Assembly: GCF_000512695.2 (NCBI RefSeq)
Contig: NZ_AZRW02000034.1
Coordinates: forward strand, 1-64,000
From: Pseudomonas sp. QTF5
GTDB taxonomy: Bacteria; Pseudomonadota; Gammaproteobacteria; Pseudomonadales; Pseudomonadaceae
DNA: 64,000 nt
Reading direction: 5' to 3'
The notes under the pieces are model-generated. The model saw only the letters and a list, made by a program, of their open reading frames with translations. It was not told the DNA's origin and did no database searches. Positions within the stretch are counted from its first letter, which is position 1; the number at the start of each line of letters is the position of its first letter. Shown here piece by piece: positions 52,577 through 61,302 of this stretch. Both the position numbers and the translations under genes were made by a program.

Positions 52577-53575
52577 GTGAAAAAACTCTTTGGCGCCTCA
52601 CTTCTCGCCGCTGGCCTGGCCTTAAGCAGCGCGGTTCAGGCTGCACCGACCCTGCTTAACGTTTCCTACGACGTGATGCGAGATTTCTACAAGGACTACA
52701 ACGCCGCCTTCCAGAAACACTGGCAAGCCGAGCACAACGAAAACATCACGCTGCAAATGTCCTTCGGCGGCTCCAGCAAGCAGGCACGCTCAGTAATCGA
52801 TGGCCTGCCGGCCGATGTCATCACCATGAACATGGCCACCGACATCAACGCCTTGGCGGACAACGGCAAACTGGTCCCGGACAACTGGGTCACGCGCCTG
52901 CCAAACAACAGCGCACCGTTCACGTCGGCCACCGTGTTCATCGTGCGCAAAGGCAACCCGAAAGCCCTGAAAGACTGGCCGGACCTGCTCAAGGACGGCG
53001 TACAAGTGATCGTCCCCAACCCGAAAACCTCGGGCAACGGCCGCTACACCTACCTCTCGGCCTGGGGCTATGTGCTGAAAAACGGCGGCGACGAGAACAA
53101 GGCAAAAGCCTTCGTCGGCAAACTGTTCAAACAAGCGCCAGTGCTGGATACCGGCGGCCGTGCCGCCACCACCACGTTCATGACCAACCAGATCGGCGAC
53201 GTGCTGGTGACTTTCGAAAACGAAGCGGAAATGATTGCGCGTGAGTTTGGTCGTGATCAGTTTGAAGTGATTTACCCGAGTGTTTCCGCTGAAGCTGAAC
53301 CGCCGGTGTCCGTGGTCGACAAAGTGGTCGAGAAAAAAGGTACTCGCGCTGCCGCCGAGGAATATTTGAAGTACCTGTGGTCGCCGGAAGGTCAGGAGAT
53401 TGCGGCTGCCAATTACCTGCGTCCGCGTGATCCGGCGGTATTGGCCAAGTACACTGATCGCTTCCCGAAAGTGGATTTCCTTTCGGTGGAGAAGACCTTT
53501 GGTGACTGGCGCACTGTGCAGAAGACCCACTTCAATGATGGTGGGGTTTTTGATCAGATTTACAGCGGTCAGTAA
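52577..53575 (+). CDS. sbp: Sulfate ABC transporter substrate-binding protein
   Basis: A 332-residue protein with a signal peptide (LLAAGLALSSAVQA, cleavage about residue 22) and the Sbp/CysP fold: NVSYDVMRDFYKDYNAAFQKHW, QMSFGGSSKQARSVIDGLPADVITMNMATDI, PNPKTSGNGRYTYLSAWGY. It captures sulfate or thiosulfate in the periplasm. The start is a GTG after AAGGAA. No cysTWA genes are beside it, so it must feed a permease encoded elsewhere. A TATAGT about 60 bases upstream may be its -10 box. Confidence 0.94.
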   Translation: MKKLFGASLLAAGLALSSAVQAAPTLLNVSYDVMRDFYKDYNAAFQKHWQAEHNENITLQMSFGGSSKQARSVIDGLPADVITMNMATDINALADNGKLVPDNWVTRLPNNSAPFTSATVFIVRKGNPKALKDWPDLLKDGVQVIVPNPKTSGNGRYTYLSAWGYVLKNGGDENKAKAFVGKLFKQAPVLDTGGRAATTTFMTNQIGDVLVTFENEAEMIAREFGRDQFEVIYPSVSAEAEPPVSVVDKVVEKKGTRAAAEEYLKYLWSPEGQEIAAANYLRPRDPAVLAKYTDRFPKVDFLSVEKTFGDWRTVQKTHFNDGGVFDQIYSGQ

Positions 53576-53591
53576 TCGCTGAGCTGCAATG

Positions 53592-53623
53592 AAAAAGGCG
53601 ACTTGCGAAGGTCGCCTTTTTTT
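53592..53623 (+). terminator. Terminator of sbp
   Basis: AAAAAGGCGACCTT-type stem: AAAAGGCGAC and GTCGCCTTTT around TTGCGAAG, followed by TTT. Confidence 0.85.
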
Positions 53624-53650
53624 GTGGGAGGGAGCTTGCTCCCGCTGGGC
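53622..53650. repeat. REP-like palindrome variant
   Basis: GTGGGAGGGAGCTTGCTCCC is a related but distinct palindrome, present singly and abutting the sbp terminator. Confidence 0.55.
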
Positions 53651-53766
53651 TGCGAAGCGGCCCCGATAACTGCTGCGTAAATGAATAATTACTATCACTC
53701 CAAACCCTCTTCCGCCGCTCTAACTCGCCGATTACCCTCTGCGCACTCTTCTTCAGCGAGCACGTT

Positions 53767-54972
53767 ATGAACCCAGTGACTCAGGTGCCCCACGGCACTG
53801 CGACAATGACCCGAGGCATGGTGCTGCTCTTCGCCTTCTGCTGTGGCGCCATCGTGGCCAATATCTACTACGCCCAGCCGATCATCGGCCTGATCGCGCC
53901 GGACATCGGCCTGACCGACACCATGGCCAGCCTGATCGTTTCGCTGACGCAGATTGGTTATGCGTTGGGTTTGTTCTTCCTGGTGCCGTTGGGTGATCTG
54001 CTGGAAAACCGCCGCTTGATGATTATCACCACCGTGGTGGCGATTGCCAGTTTGCTGGGCGCGGCGTTCACCGATCAGCCGAACGTGTTTCTGCTGATCT
54101 CGTTGCTGGTGGGGTTCAGCTCGGTGTCGGTGCAGATCCTGATTCCACTGGCCGCCCACCTGACGCCGGAAGAATCGCGCGGCCGCGTGGTCGGCGGCAT
54201 CATGGGTGGTTTGCTGCTGGGGATTCTGCTGGCTCGACCGGTATCCAGCGTAATAGCCGACCACTTCGGCTGGCGTGCGATGTTCGTCATCGCCGCGACA
54301 TTGATGGCGGCGATCAGCATCGTGCTGGCCCTGACCATTCCCAAGCGCCAGCCTGATCACAGCGCTTCTTATGGCCAGTTGTTGGCTTCGCTCTGGACGC
54401 TGTTGCGTCAGCAGCCAGTGTTGCGTCAGCGCGCGTTTTACCAAGCCTGCATGTTCGCCACCTTCAGCCTGTTCTGGACTGCTGTGCCGCTGGAACTGTC
54501 GCGCAATCATGGCTTGTCGCAAACCCAGATCGCGATCTTCGCCCTGGTCGGCGCCATCGGCGCGATTGCCGCCCCCATCGCCGGTCGACTGGCCGATGCC
54601 GGCCATACCCGCATCGCCTCGCTGCTGGCCCTGCTATTCGCCAGCCTGAGTTTCCTGCCAGCGTTCATCCATCCGATTTACAGTGTCATCGGCCTTGCCG
54701 TCACCGGCGTGGTGCTCGACTTCTGTGTGCAGATGAACATGGTCCTCGGCCAGCGCGCGGTCTACGCCCTCGACGCCAAAAGCCGCGGCCGTCTGAATGC
54801 GCTGTACATGACCAGCATCTTTATCGGTGGTGCATTCGGTTCATCGGTGGCCAGTGCGGTGTATGAACATGGTGGCTGGTTGTGGATCGTGATTGTGGGT
54901 AGTGCGTTTCCGTTGCTGGCGTTGTTGCGGTTTTTGAGCGTTTCAGAGAGGCGTTCGTTGGCGACGGCTTAG
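53767..54972 (+). CDS. MFS transporter
   Basis: A 401-residue protein with twelve predicted helices and the MFS loop GDLLENRRLMI between helices 2 and 3. The early ANIYYAQPIIGLIAPDIGLTDTMASLI is typical of a YfcJ/YnfM-like proton-linked efflux group with broad or unknown substrates. It has no regulator beside it. Ribosome binding before the ATG is weak. A REP-like doublet follows. Confidence 0.88.
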   Translation: MNPVTQVPHGTATMTRGMVLLFAFCCGAIVANIYYAQPIIGLIAPDIGLTDTMASLIVSLTQIGYALGLFFLVPLGDLLENRRLMIITTVVAIASLLGAAFTDQPNVFLLISLLVGFSSVSVQILIPLAAHLTPEESRGRVVGGIMGGLLLGILLARPVSSVIADHFGWRAMFVIAATLMAAISIVLALTIPKRQPDHSASYGQLLASLWTLLRQQPVLRQRAFYQACMFATFSLFWTAVPLELSRNHGLSQTQIAIFALVGAIGAIAAPIAGRLADAGHTRIASLLALLFASLSFLPAFIHPIYSVIGLAVTGVVLDFCVQMNMVLGQRAVYALDAKSRGRLNALYMTSIFIGGAFGSSVASAVYEHGGWLWIVIVGSAFPLLALLRFLSVSERRSLATA

Positions 54973-54983
54973 GACGCTAAAAG

Positions 54984-55053
54984 CTTCGCGGGCAAGCCTC
55001 GCTCCTACACGTCTTGCATTATCCCTGTAGGAGCAAGGCCTGCCCGCGAAGGC
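54984..55053. repeat. REP pair, GGAGCGAGGCTTGCC variant
   Basis: Two inverted copies of the variant CGGGCAAGCCTCGCTCCTAC, diverged in the second copy (GTAGGAGCAAGGCCTGCCCG). They lie between convergent MFS and hicB genes. Confidence 0.8.
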
Positions 55054-55070
55054 GATTCGACTGATACCCC

Positions 55071-55475
55071 TCAATGCCGAACCAGTTTCTCCATCGCCGC
55101 ATCCGCGAGAAAGGAGGAGCGGCTTTTGACATTGTGCTCTCGCACATAGCGGTCAATGCGCTGGATAACGTAGCCAGGCAGCGTCACGTTGACCTTTTCG
55201 GTCTTGCCCAGGTAGGGCGAGATGTCGAGTTCCAGCATCCCCCACCCCATCTCGGCAAATTCCGGATTCTCGCGGTGCGCAGCCGCTGAGGTCGGCATCG
55301 GAATTGACTCCCCGTCTGCCATGATCTCCTGCAGCATGATGTGGGCAATTTCGACCGCCGCGTTGTAAGCATCTTCAAACGTATCCCCGGCCGTAACGGC
55401 ACCAGGAATATCGGGGATCTGAATACCGATGGCGGTGTTCTCGTCGCCCCACTCGATACAGATTGGGTATTGCAT
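55071..55475 (-). CDS. hicB: HicB family antitoxin
   Basis: A 134-residue protein. The N-terminal HicB fold (QYPICIEWGDENTAIGIQIPDIPGAVTAGDTFEDAYNAAVEI) mimics a nuclease fold and neutralises HicA. The C-terminal part (VNVTLPGYVIQRIDRYVREHNVKSRSSFLADAAMEKL) is a ribbon-helix-helix DNA-binding domain. The start ATG shares a base with the hicA stop, so the toxin is translated first and the antitoxin is coupled. It should repress its own operon by binding DNA upstream. Confidence 0.92.
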   Translation of the reverse strand: MQYPICIEWGDENTAIGIQIPDIPGAVTAGDTFEDAYNAAVEIAHIMLQEIMADGESIPMPTSAAAHRENPEFAEMGWGMLELDISPYLGKTEKVNVTLPGYVIQRIDRYVREHNVKSRSSFLADAAMEKLVRH

Positions 55476-55687
55476 TATGGATCTCCTGCCAAACTGGCTC
55501 CCGGGCAATAAAGCCCGGCTCGCCTCCTGATGCTTTTGACCGTCCCGATCGGCAAACCCTTCTTCGGATGAGGGACGGGTATCGTGTAAGGGTTGTAACG
55601 GTGAGTGAAGATGTGATGACTGCCGGTGACCCGGTCCAGTGCCCAGCCCGCCTCTATCAGCTCTTTGATCAATAACCTGCTCTGCAC
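55475..55687 (-). CDS. hicA: HicA family toxin (mRNA interferase)
   Basis: A 70-residue dsRBD-like RNase. The catalytic His lies in DRVTGSHHIFTHRYNPYTIPVPHPKK, in the usual GSHH motif, and KSIRRRAGL ends the conserved part. It cleaves mRNA when free. The start is a GTG, chosen over the adjacent GTG upstream because the AGGAGG then lies at a better distance. No stop or frameshift is seen, so the toxin should be functional. Confidence 0.9.
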   Translation of the reverse strand: MQSRLLIKELIEAGWALDRVTGSHHIFTHRYNPYTIPVPHPKKGLPIGTVKSIRRRAGLYCPGASLAGDP

Positions 55688-55717
55688 CACCAGCCTCCTT
55701 GCTCCGGCCCAACAAAA

Positions 55718-55733
55718 ATAACCCTAGGGTTAT
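55718..55733. promoter_or_regulatory. Perfect 16-bp palindrome upstream of hicAB, likely operator
   Basis: ATAACCCTAGGGTTAT is a perfect inverted repeat 30 bases before the hicA start, in an A/T-rich stretch. Ribbon-helix-helix antitoxins bind palindromes in this position. Confidence 0.65.
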
Positions 55734-55950
55734 ATTTACTCAAGCACAAAAATTCGGAGTGCGACGTTCGGTTGTTTTACAGGGTGTTGATAATCGGGTC
55801 GTAATCAGCTCGAAGACTCGGACATTTGTCAATTTCCTCTGGATCTTGCTGGCAAAAGAGTCATAAACAAGCTCGATTTTCGTTTATTGCGATTTTCGTT
55901 TGATTCGAATAGCCTTCCAGCATTGTTACTCAGAATGTTGGAATTTCATC

Positions 55951-56418
55951 ATGTCCTTAATCATCCACCCACCGATCAACCTGCCCATGGCGCGCGAAGT
56001 TCAGGCCGCAATCGAAGGCCAACGCGCGCTCGCGGCCTATCTCGCGACTCAATTCGAAACCCAACGCATCCAGATTTTCGACGAGCAAAATGAAGCTCAC
56101 AGCGTCGAACTGCCCACTTCAGCCCTTCGATTGCTGGTCGACATACTGGCTGCATTGGCAGAAGGCAATGCGGTAAAGGTCGTCCCGGTTCACGCGGAAC
56201 TGACCACCCAGGAAGCGGCGGACTTGCTCAATGTCTCACGCCCGCACCTGATCAAACTGCTGGAGTGCGGCGAGTTGTCCTACCACAAAACCGGCAAGCA
56301 CCGACGTGTGCGCTTTGCCGATTTGATGGACTATAAAAACCGGCGCGACACCGCCAGCGAGCAAGCAATGACGCTTCTCGCCGAGCAAGCACAAGCGTTA
56401 AGGACAGGATACGAGTGA
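55951..56418 (+). CDS. Helix-turn-helix antitoxin-like protein (excisionase-type DNA binding)
   Basis: A 155-residue protein. The first 90 residues are helical (INLPMAREVQAAIEGQRALAAYLATQ). An excisionase-type HTH follows (ELTTQEAADLLNVSRPHLIKLLECGELSYHKTGKHRRVRFADLMDYKN), then a short acidic tail. Proteins of this form are encoded just upstream of PIN-domain toxins and act as their antitoxins. Here its stop overlaps the GTG of a broken PIN gene, so it is an orphan. The start lacks a strong ribosome site, but the alternative leader upstream is unlikely. Confidence 0.82.
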   Translation: MSLIIHPPINLPMAREVQAAIEGQRALAAYLATQFETQRIQIFDEQNEAHSVELPTSALRLLVDILAALAEGNAVKVVPVHAELTTQEAADLLNVSRPHLIKLLECGELSYHKTGKHRRVRFADLMDYKNRRDTASEQAMTLLAEQAQALRTGYE

Positions 56419-56637
56419 GGCATTCCCCTTTTACCGCTGTATATGACGCATGTGTTTTGTACCCCGCTCCCTTGAGAGACTTTCTGATGTGGCTCGCGCT
56501 CTCTGGACGTTTCAGGGCGCGATGGTCACTGGAGATACACAACGCCAATGGATGTCGGCACCTATCTTGATCTGCTCTTTCGCCAAGGCCTGATTCAGTC
56601 GAGCAAGGCGTTGACCGACTATCGGGCGACTCTTTAA
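56415..56637 (+). pseudogene. PIN-domain toxin remnant with internal deletion
   Basis: From a GTG overlapping the antitoxin stop, the frame gives RHSPFTAVYDACVLYPAPLR then DFLMWLALSGRFRARW, a PIN-type N-terminus with the first catalytic Asp (VYDACVLYP). About 44 codons in, the conserved part ends and the frame soon meets a stop. From 56548, another frame encodes DVGTYLDLLFRQGLIQSSKA and ends LTDYRATL, which looks like the C-terminus of the same protein. The middle, with the other acidic residues, is gone. Confidence 0.75.
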
Positions 56638-56662
56638 TCGCCTCTCACAAACCCCAAAAAGC

Positions 56663-56689
56663 AAAACGGCGATCCTCAGATCGCCGTTT
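56663..56689 (-). terminator. Terminator of the Pro-rich lipoprotein gene
   Basis: AAACGGCGAT pairs with ATCGCCGTTT around CTGAGG. On the minus strand it is followed by TGCTTTTTGG. Confidence 0.8.
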
Positions 56690-56693
56690 CCAT

Positions 56694-57098
56694 TCACTGC
56701 CCGAATTGCCTGCCCAACCCACCCGGCACACCATGGATGTCCGTCTCTTCCCACGGCCCGTTGGGGCTGATCGAGCGGCTCCAGCCGTTGTTCCAGCGGT
56801 AGTAGGTGCGCTGGCGGTAGAAGGTGTTGGTCTGATCATCGAGGACGTAAACGCCGAGTTTCGCGTCCCAATGGCTATTGCCACCCGGTGGCGGGGCGAA
56901 GCTGGCGGAGGTGCGTGGCACCGGCTTCGAAGGTTTGACCGGGATACTCGGTTTGCTCGGTACCGTCGGCGGAGCCGGTTTGGTACTCGGCTGCGCAGGC
57001 GGGATTGGCGGCAGCCGTGTGGGCTCGGGCTGCTGGACCGCACAGGCGCTTAACCCCAAAACCATACTGAGGAGAGTGATACGGGCGATGGCGGTCAT
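56694..57098 (-). CDS. Proline-rich lipoprotein of unknown function
   Basis: A 134-residue protein with a lipoprotein signal (LGLSAC, Cys about residue 19). A 50-residue region follows with many Pro, Lys and Ser (PVKPSKPVPRTS), then a compact C-terminal part rich in aromatic residues (KLGVYVLDDQTNTFYRQRTYYRWNNGWSRS). The low-complexity linker suggests it spans part of the cell wall. It lies 14 bases beyond ccmI on the same strand, so it may share the ccm transcript. No known family. Confidence 0.72.
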   Translation of the reverse strand: MTAIARITLLSMVLGLSACAVQQPEPTRLPPIPPAQPSTKPAPPTVPSKPSIPVKPSKPVPRTSASFAPPPGGNSHWDAKLGVYVLDDQTNTFYRQRTYYRWNNGWSRSISPNGPWEETDIHGVPGGLGRQFGQ

Positions 57099-57112
57099 GG
57101 TGGCGCTTCCTG

Positions 57113-58315
57113 TTATTTATCCGGGCTGTCGATGATCAGTTTTTGTTGCGCGGTTGTGCTGGTGGCCAAGGGTTGGCTGCGACCGATCCATTCGCCGGCA
57201 GTCGGTTGGCCGGCGCGGGAGATGCGCGCAACCAGTTGGACTTCAGGGAAGTTCGACAGTTTCAACTGCGGCATCATCGCATCGGCATCACCCAGTTCGA
57301 CGGTTGCCGGCAAGTCGGCGACGGTCAGACGCTTGGCGGCCAGTGGTGCGGGCGGGCCGGAGATGGCGCGGGCGAAAATGAACACACTGTCGCCCGGTTG
57401 GACCTTGGCTTTGAGCTCTGGCGCCAGATCGACATGCACTTTGAGCAGTGCTGCAGCTTTGGCCGCAGGCGCCTGGGCAACCTTGCCACCGCTGGCCTCG
57501 AGCTTCTCGGCGGCCCGAGTGATGCCGCCTTGCAGCGCGACGCGGGATTTATCATCCGGCGGCAGTTGCGCCAGCAGTCGATTCCAGTAGTCGATGGCGT
57601 CCTGGTAACGCTCGCTTTCAAAGGCCGCGATGCCCAGCAGACCGAGGCTGGTGACTTCTTTCGGATCAGCTTTCAGCGCTTCGTCGGTCAGGGCCTGAAC
57701 CTTGTCCGACCACTTCTTGCTATCGGCGAAATATTGCGCCTGGGCCCATTGCCCGAGCAGTTCCGGCTGACGACCGGCCAGGGCCACGGTGCGTTCGAAG
57801 ATCTTCGCCGCATCGCCCGGACGGTCCTGAGCCATGTAAGTGCGGCCGAGGAAGTACAGGCCTTCGGCCGAATCCGGTTGGGCGGCGACCGCACGTTCCA
57901 GACGACGGGTCATCTCTTCCATCGACTGCGGTGCCTGGGCGAATTCGCGGGTCAGCTCGACTTTGTCGCTGGCGCCGAAATGCAGGTATAGCCCAAGGCC
58001 CAACACCGGCACCAGAATCGCCGCCAGCAATGGCAATGGCTTGCCCAGACGCGATACGCGCGGCGCCTCGACGCCTTCGGTGTCGGCGAGCAGTTCACGG
58101 GCGGCTTCGGCGCGGCCGGTGTCCATTTGTTCGGCGTTGAGCACGCCTTCTTCCTGCTGAGTCTGCAACTCAGCCACGCGCTCCTGATAAAGCGCGACAT
58201 TCAGTGCCGTACGGTCCTCTTCGAGCTGAGCGCGGCGACCACGCATAACGGGGATCAGCAGAAAACTCAGGGCAACCAGGAGCAGCAGGCCTGCAGCGAG
58301 CCAGAAATCAATCAT
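57113..58315 (-). CDS. ccmI: Cytochrome c biogenesis protein CcmI
   Basis: A 400-residue protein with two N-terminal helices (WLAAGLLLLVALSFLLIPVM and PLLAAILVPVLGLGLYLHFG) and between them a Leu/Gln-rich cytosolic loop. A periplasmic TPR region follows (AEGLYFLGRTYMAQDRPGDAAKIFER) and a C-terminal domain. It holds apocytochrome c for haem ligation together with CcmF and CcmH. Its start overlaps ccmH by eight bases. Confidence 0.93.
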   Translation of the reverse strand: MIDFWLAAGLLLLVALSFLLIPVMRGRRAQLEEDRTALNVALYQERVAELQTQQEEGVLNAEQMDTGRAEAARELLADTEGVEAPRVSRLGKPLPLLAAILVPVLGLGLYLHFGASDKVELTREFAQAPQSMEEMTRRLERAVAAQPDSAEGLYFLGRTYMAQDRPGDAAKIFERTVALAGRQPELLGQWAQAQYFADSKKWSDKVQALTDEALKADPKEVTSLGLLGIAAFESERYQDAIDYWNRLLAQLPPDDKSRVALQGGITRAAEKLEASGGKVAQAPAAKAAALLKVHVDLAPELKAKVQPGDSVFIFARAISGPPAPLAAKRLTVADLPATVELGDADAMMPQLKLSNFPEVQLVARISRAGQPTAGEWIGRSQPLATSTTAQQKLIIDSPDK

Positions 58316-58781
58316 TCTTGGTTTTATCCAACAAGTGGTCGAGGCGCTCGCGCTCCTCGGCAGAAAGCGCGTCCGGGCTGTCAGTGCGTTGCACGCGACG
58401 ACGGCGGACGATCACGACGATGACCACAAAACCGCCCAGCAGCAGGCCGGCTGGGCCGAACCAGAGCAGTGCGGTTTTGGCGTTGAGGGCGGGTTTGTAG
58501 CGGACGAAATCACCGTAGCGGTCGACCATGAAATCGATGATTTGCTGGTTGTCCTTGCCCTCGCCGAGCATGCGGAAAATCTCTTTGCGCAGGTCGGCGG
58601 CGATCGGTGCGTTGGAATCAGCGATGTCCTGATTCTGGCACTTGGGGCAACGCAGCTCTTTGGTCAGCTCGCGAAAACGCTCACGGTCACCTTCTTTGGC
58701 GAACTCATAGGTGTCGATGGCCGCATGCGCCATACCGGCCATGCTCAACCCCAGCACTGCGGCGGCGATCCAGCGCTTCAT
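58308..58781 (-). CDS. ccmH: Cytochrome c-type biogenesis protein CcmH
   Basis: A 157-residue protein with a signal peptide, the redox motif ELRCPKCQNQDIADSNAPIA (Cys about 44 and 47) and a C-terminal helix (LLWFGPAGLLLGGFVVIVVIV). It keeps the haem-binding Cys of apocytochrome c reduced. The short form fits organisms with a separate CcmI, as here. It overlaps dsbE by four bases. Confidence 0.95.
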   Translation of the reverse strand: MKRWIAAAVLGLSMAGMAHAAIDTYEFAKEGDRERFRELTKELRCPKCQNQDIADSNAPIAADLRKEIFRMLGEGKDNQQIIDFMVDRYGDFVRYKPALNAKTALLWFGPAGLLLGGFVVIVVIVRRRRVQRTDSPDALSAEERERLDHLLDKTKND

Positions 58782-59314
58782 GGTTTGGCCTCATCGACCA
58801 GCGCCTGATACTTGGCCGCCAGTTTTTCGCGCCAGACTTGTTCGTCGATCACGCCGACGAATTTGTCGCGGATGATGCCCTTGGCATCGATGAAGAAAGT
58901 TTCCGGAGCGCCGTACACGCCGAGGTTCAGGCCCAGGGTGCCGGCATCGTCACGGATGTCCAGTTGATACGGGTTGTGGAACTCGGCCAACCACTTCAAG
59001 GCATCGGCGTTGACGTCCTTGTAGTTGATGCCGTAGATCACCACGCCCTTCTCGGCCAGTTTGTTCAGCACCGGGTGCTCGACCCGGCAGGAAATGCACC
59101 AGGTGCCCCAGACGTTGACCAGTGCCGGTTTACCCAGAATGTCCGCTTTGCTCAGGGTTTTGTCGCCCTGCACCGAGGGCAAGGAAAACTCCGGGAATGG
59201 TTTGTTGATCATCGCCGAGGGCAACTCGGCCGGGTTCAGGTACAGACCCCGATACAGAAAAACAGCGACCACCAGAAAAATCGCCAGTGGCAACAGCATC
59301 AACCAACGTCTCAT
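58778..59314 (-). CDS. dsbE: Thiol:disulfide interchange protein DsbE/CcmG
   Basis: A 178-residue thioredoxin-like protein with an N-terminal anchor helix (LMLLPLAIFLVVAVFLYRG) and the active site VNVWGTWCISCRVEHPVL (CISC about residues 73-76). GVYGAPETFFIDAKG carries the cis-Pro region. It reduces CcmH or apocytochrome in the periplasm. Its ATG overlaps the ccmF stop by four bases. Confidence 0.95.
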   Translation of the reverse strand: MRRWLMLLPLAIFLVVAVFLYRGLYLNPAELPSAMINKPFPEFSLPSVQGDKTLSKADILGKPALVNVWGTWCISCRVEHPVLNKLAEKGVVIYGINYKDVNADALKWLAEFHNPYQLDIRDDAGTLGLNLGVYGAPETFFIDAKGIIRDKFVGVIDEQVWREKLAAKYQALVDEAKP

Positions 59315-61299
59315 GCGGTGGCTCCCGTCATGCCGAGCGCTTCACGCACGCGGCTTTTCACCTTGACCCGATAACGACGATCCAGCGCCGCCAGCAACCC
59401 ACCGAGCCCCGTGAGCAACCCACCGAACCAGATCCAGCGCACGAACGGTTTGACGTGCACGCGCACCGCCCAGGCGCCCTCGCCCAGCGGCTCGCCCAAT
59501 GCGACGTAAAGGTCACGGGTGAAACCGGCGTCGATCCCGGCTTCGGTCATCACTGAGTTCTGCACGGTGTACAGGCGTTTTTCCGGGTGCAGCACGCTGA
59601 TTTCCTTGCCATCGCGGATCACCCGGATGGTGCCTTTGTCGGACGTGAAGTTCGGCCCTTCGAAGTGCTTGGCACCTTCGAACACAAATTGATAACCGGC
59701 CAGGCTCATGGACTCACCCGGCGCCAGGCGCAGATCGCGCTCGGCACTGTTCTGGCTCGACAACACGACACCCAGCGCGCACACGGCAATGCCCAAATGC
59801 GCGATTTGCATGCCCCAATAGCTGCGAGTCAGGGTCGGCAGACCTTTGATCAGGCCTTTGTGGCGGGTTTTGTCGAAGATATCCCGCACACCGGCCAGCA
59901 ACACCCAGGCAGCCAGCATGAACGTCGCCAGCACCGCCCAGTTGAAATCGCCGTAAGCGACACCGGCCACCACGGCCAGCGCAGCGCTACCGAGCAACAC
60001 CGGGGTCAACATGCTCATCAGCCATTTGACCGGGGTGTCTTTCCAGCGCACCAGCATGCCGACCGCCATCACTACCATCAGTATCGCCATCAACGGAATG
60101 AACAGCGCGTTGAAGTATGGCGGGCCGACCGACAGCTTGGCGCCGGTCATGGCGTCGAGGATCAATGGATACAAGGTGCCGAGCAGGATCATCGAAGCGG
60201 CGACCACCAGCACCAGGTTATTGCCCAGCAGCAGGGTTTCCCGGGACCAGAGGTTGAAGCCGACCTGGCTCTTGACCACCGGTGCACGCAGGGCGAACAG
60301 CGTCAGCGAGCCACCGACCACGAACAGCAGGAAGATCAGGATGAACACGCCGCGCTCAGGGTCCGACGCAAAGGCGTGAACCGAGGTCAGCACGCCGGAA
60401 CGCACCAGGAAGGTCCCGAGCAAGCTCAGCGAGAACGCGGCGATGGCCAGCAACACGGTCCAGCTCTTGAATACGCCACGTTTTTCCGTGACCGCCAACG
60501 AGTGAATCAGCGCCGTGCCCACCAGCCAAGGCATGAAGGACGCGTTTTCGACCGGGTCCCAGAACCACCAGCCGCCCCAGCCGAGTTCGTAGTAGGCCCA
60601 CCAGGAGCCCAACGTAATACCGATACCGAGGAAGGCCCAGGCGACGATGGTCCATGGACGCGACCAGCGCGCCCACGCCGCATCGAGACGACCGCCCAGC
60701 AGCGCGGCGATGGCGAAGGCAAACGCCACGGAGAAACCGACATAGCCCATGTACAGCATCGGCGGGTGAACAATCAGGCCGATGTCTTGCAGCAGTGGAT
60801 TGAGGTCGCGCCCATCCGTCGGCATCTGCGGCAGGATTCGGGCGAACGGGTTAGATGTCAGGATCAGGAACAGCAGGAAACCGGTGCTGATCATGCCCAT
60901 GATCGACAACACCCGCGCCAGCATCACTTGTGGCAACTGCCGGGAGAACACCGACACCGCGAAGGTCCAGCCGCCGAGGATCAGAGCCCACAGCAGCAAC
61001 GAACCTTCGTGAGCGCCCCAGACGGCGCTGAACTTGTAGTACCACGGCAAGGCGCTGTTGGAGTTGCTGGCCACGTAAGCGACGGAAAAGTCGTCCGCCA
61101 TGAACGCGTAAGTCAGGCAACCGAAAGCGAACAGCAGAAATGCGAACTGCCCCCAGGCGGCCGGCTGGGCCAGGCTCATCCACAAACGATCGCCGCGCCA
61201 GGCACCGAGCAACGGCACCACGGCCTGCACCAGCGCGAAACACAGCGCCAGGATCATGGCCAAGTGGCCGAGTTCGGGGATAAAGATTCCGGACGTCAT
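59311..61299 (-). CDS. ccmF: Cytochrome c haem lyase subunit CcmF
   Basis: A 662-residue membrane protein with about fifteen helices and the WWD motif GWGGWWFWDPVENASFMPWL (about 231-250), flanked by the conserved His of haem-handling proteins. It transfers haem from CcmE to apocytochrome c. The start codon lies only a few bases after the ccmE stop. Length is standard. Confidence 0.96.
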   Translation of the reverse strand: MTSGIFIPELGHLAMILALCFALVQAVVPLLGAWRGDRLWMSLAQPAAWGQFAFLLFAFGCLTYAFMADDFSVAYVASNSNSALPWYYKFSAVWGAHEGSLLLWALILGGWTFAVSVFSRQLPQVMLARVLSIMGMISTGFLLFLILTSNPFARILPQMPTDGRDLNPLLQDIGLIVHPPMLYMGYVGFSVAFAFAIAALLGGRLDAAWARWSRPWTIVAWAFLGIGITLGSWWAYYELGWGGWWFWDPVENASFMPWLVGTALIHSLAVTEKRGVFKSWTVLLAIAAFSLSLLGTFLVRSGVLTSVHAFASDPERGVFILIFLLFVVGGSLTLFALRAPVVKSQVGFNLWSRETLLLGNNLVLVVAASMILLGTLYPLILDAMTGAKLSVGPPYFNALFIPLMAILMVVMAVGMLVRWKDTPVKWLMSMLTPVLLGSAALAVVAGVAYGDFNWAVLATFMLAAWVLLAGVRDIFDKTRHKGLIKGLPTLTRSYWGMQIAHLGIAVCALGVVLSSQNSAERDLRLAPGESMSLAGYQFVFEGAKHFEGPNFTSDKGTIRVIRDGKEISVLHPEKRLYTVQNSVMTEAGIDAGFTRDLYVALGEPLGEGAWAVRVHVKPFVRWIWFGGLLTGLGGLLAALDRRYRVKVKSRVREALGMTGATA

Positions 61300-61302
61300 C
61301 GA

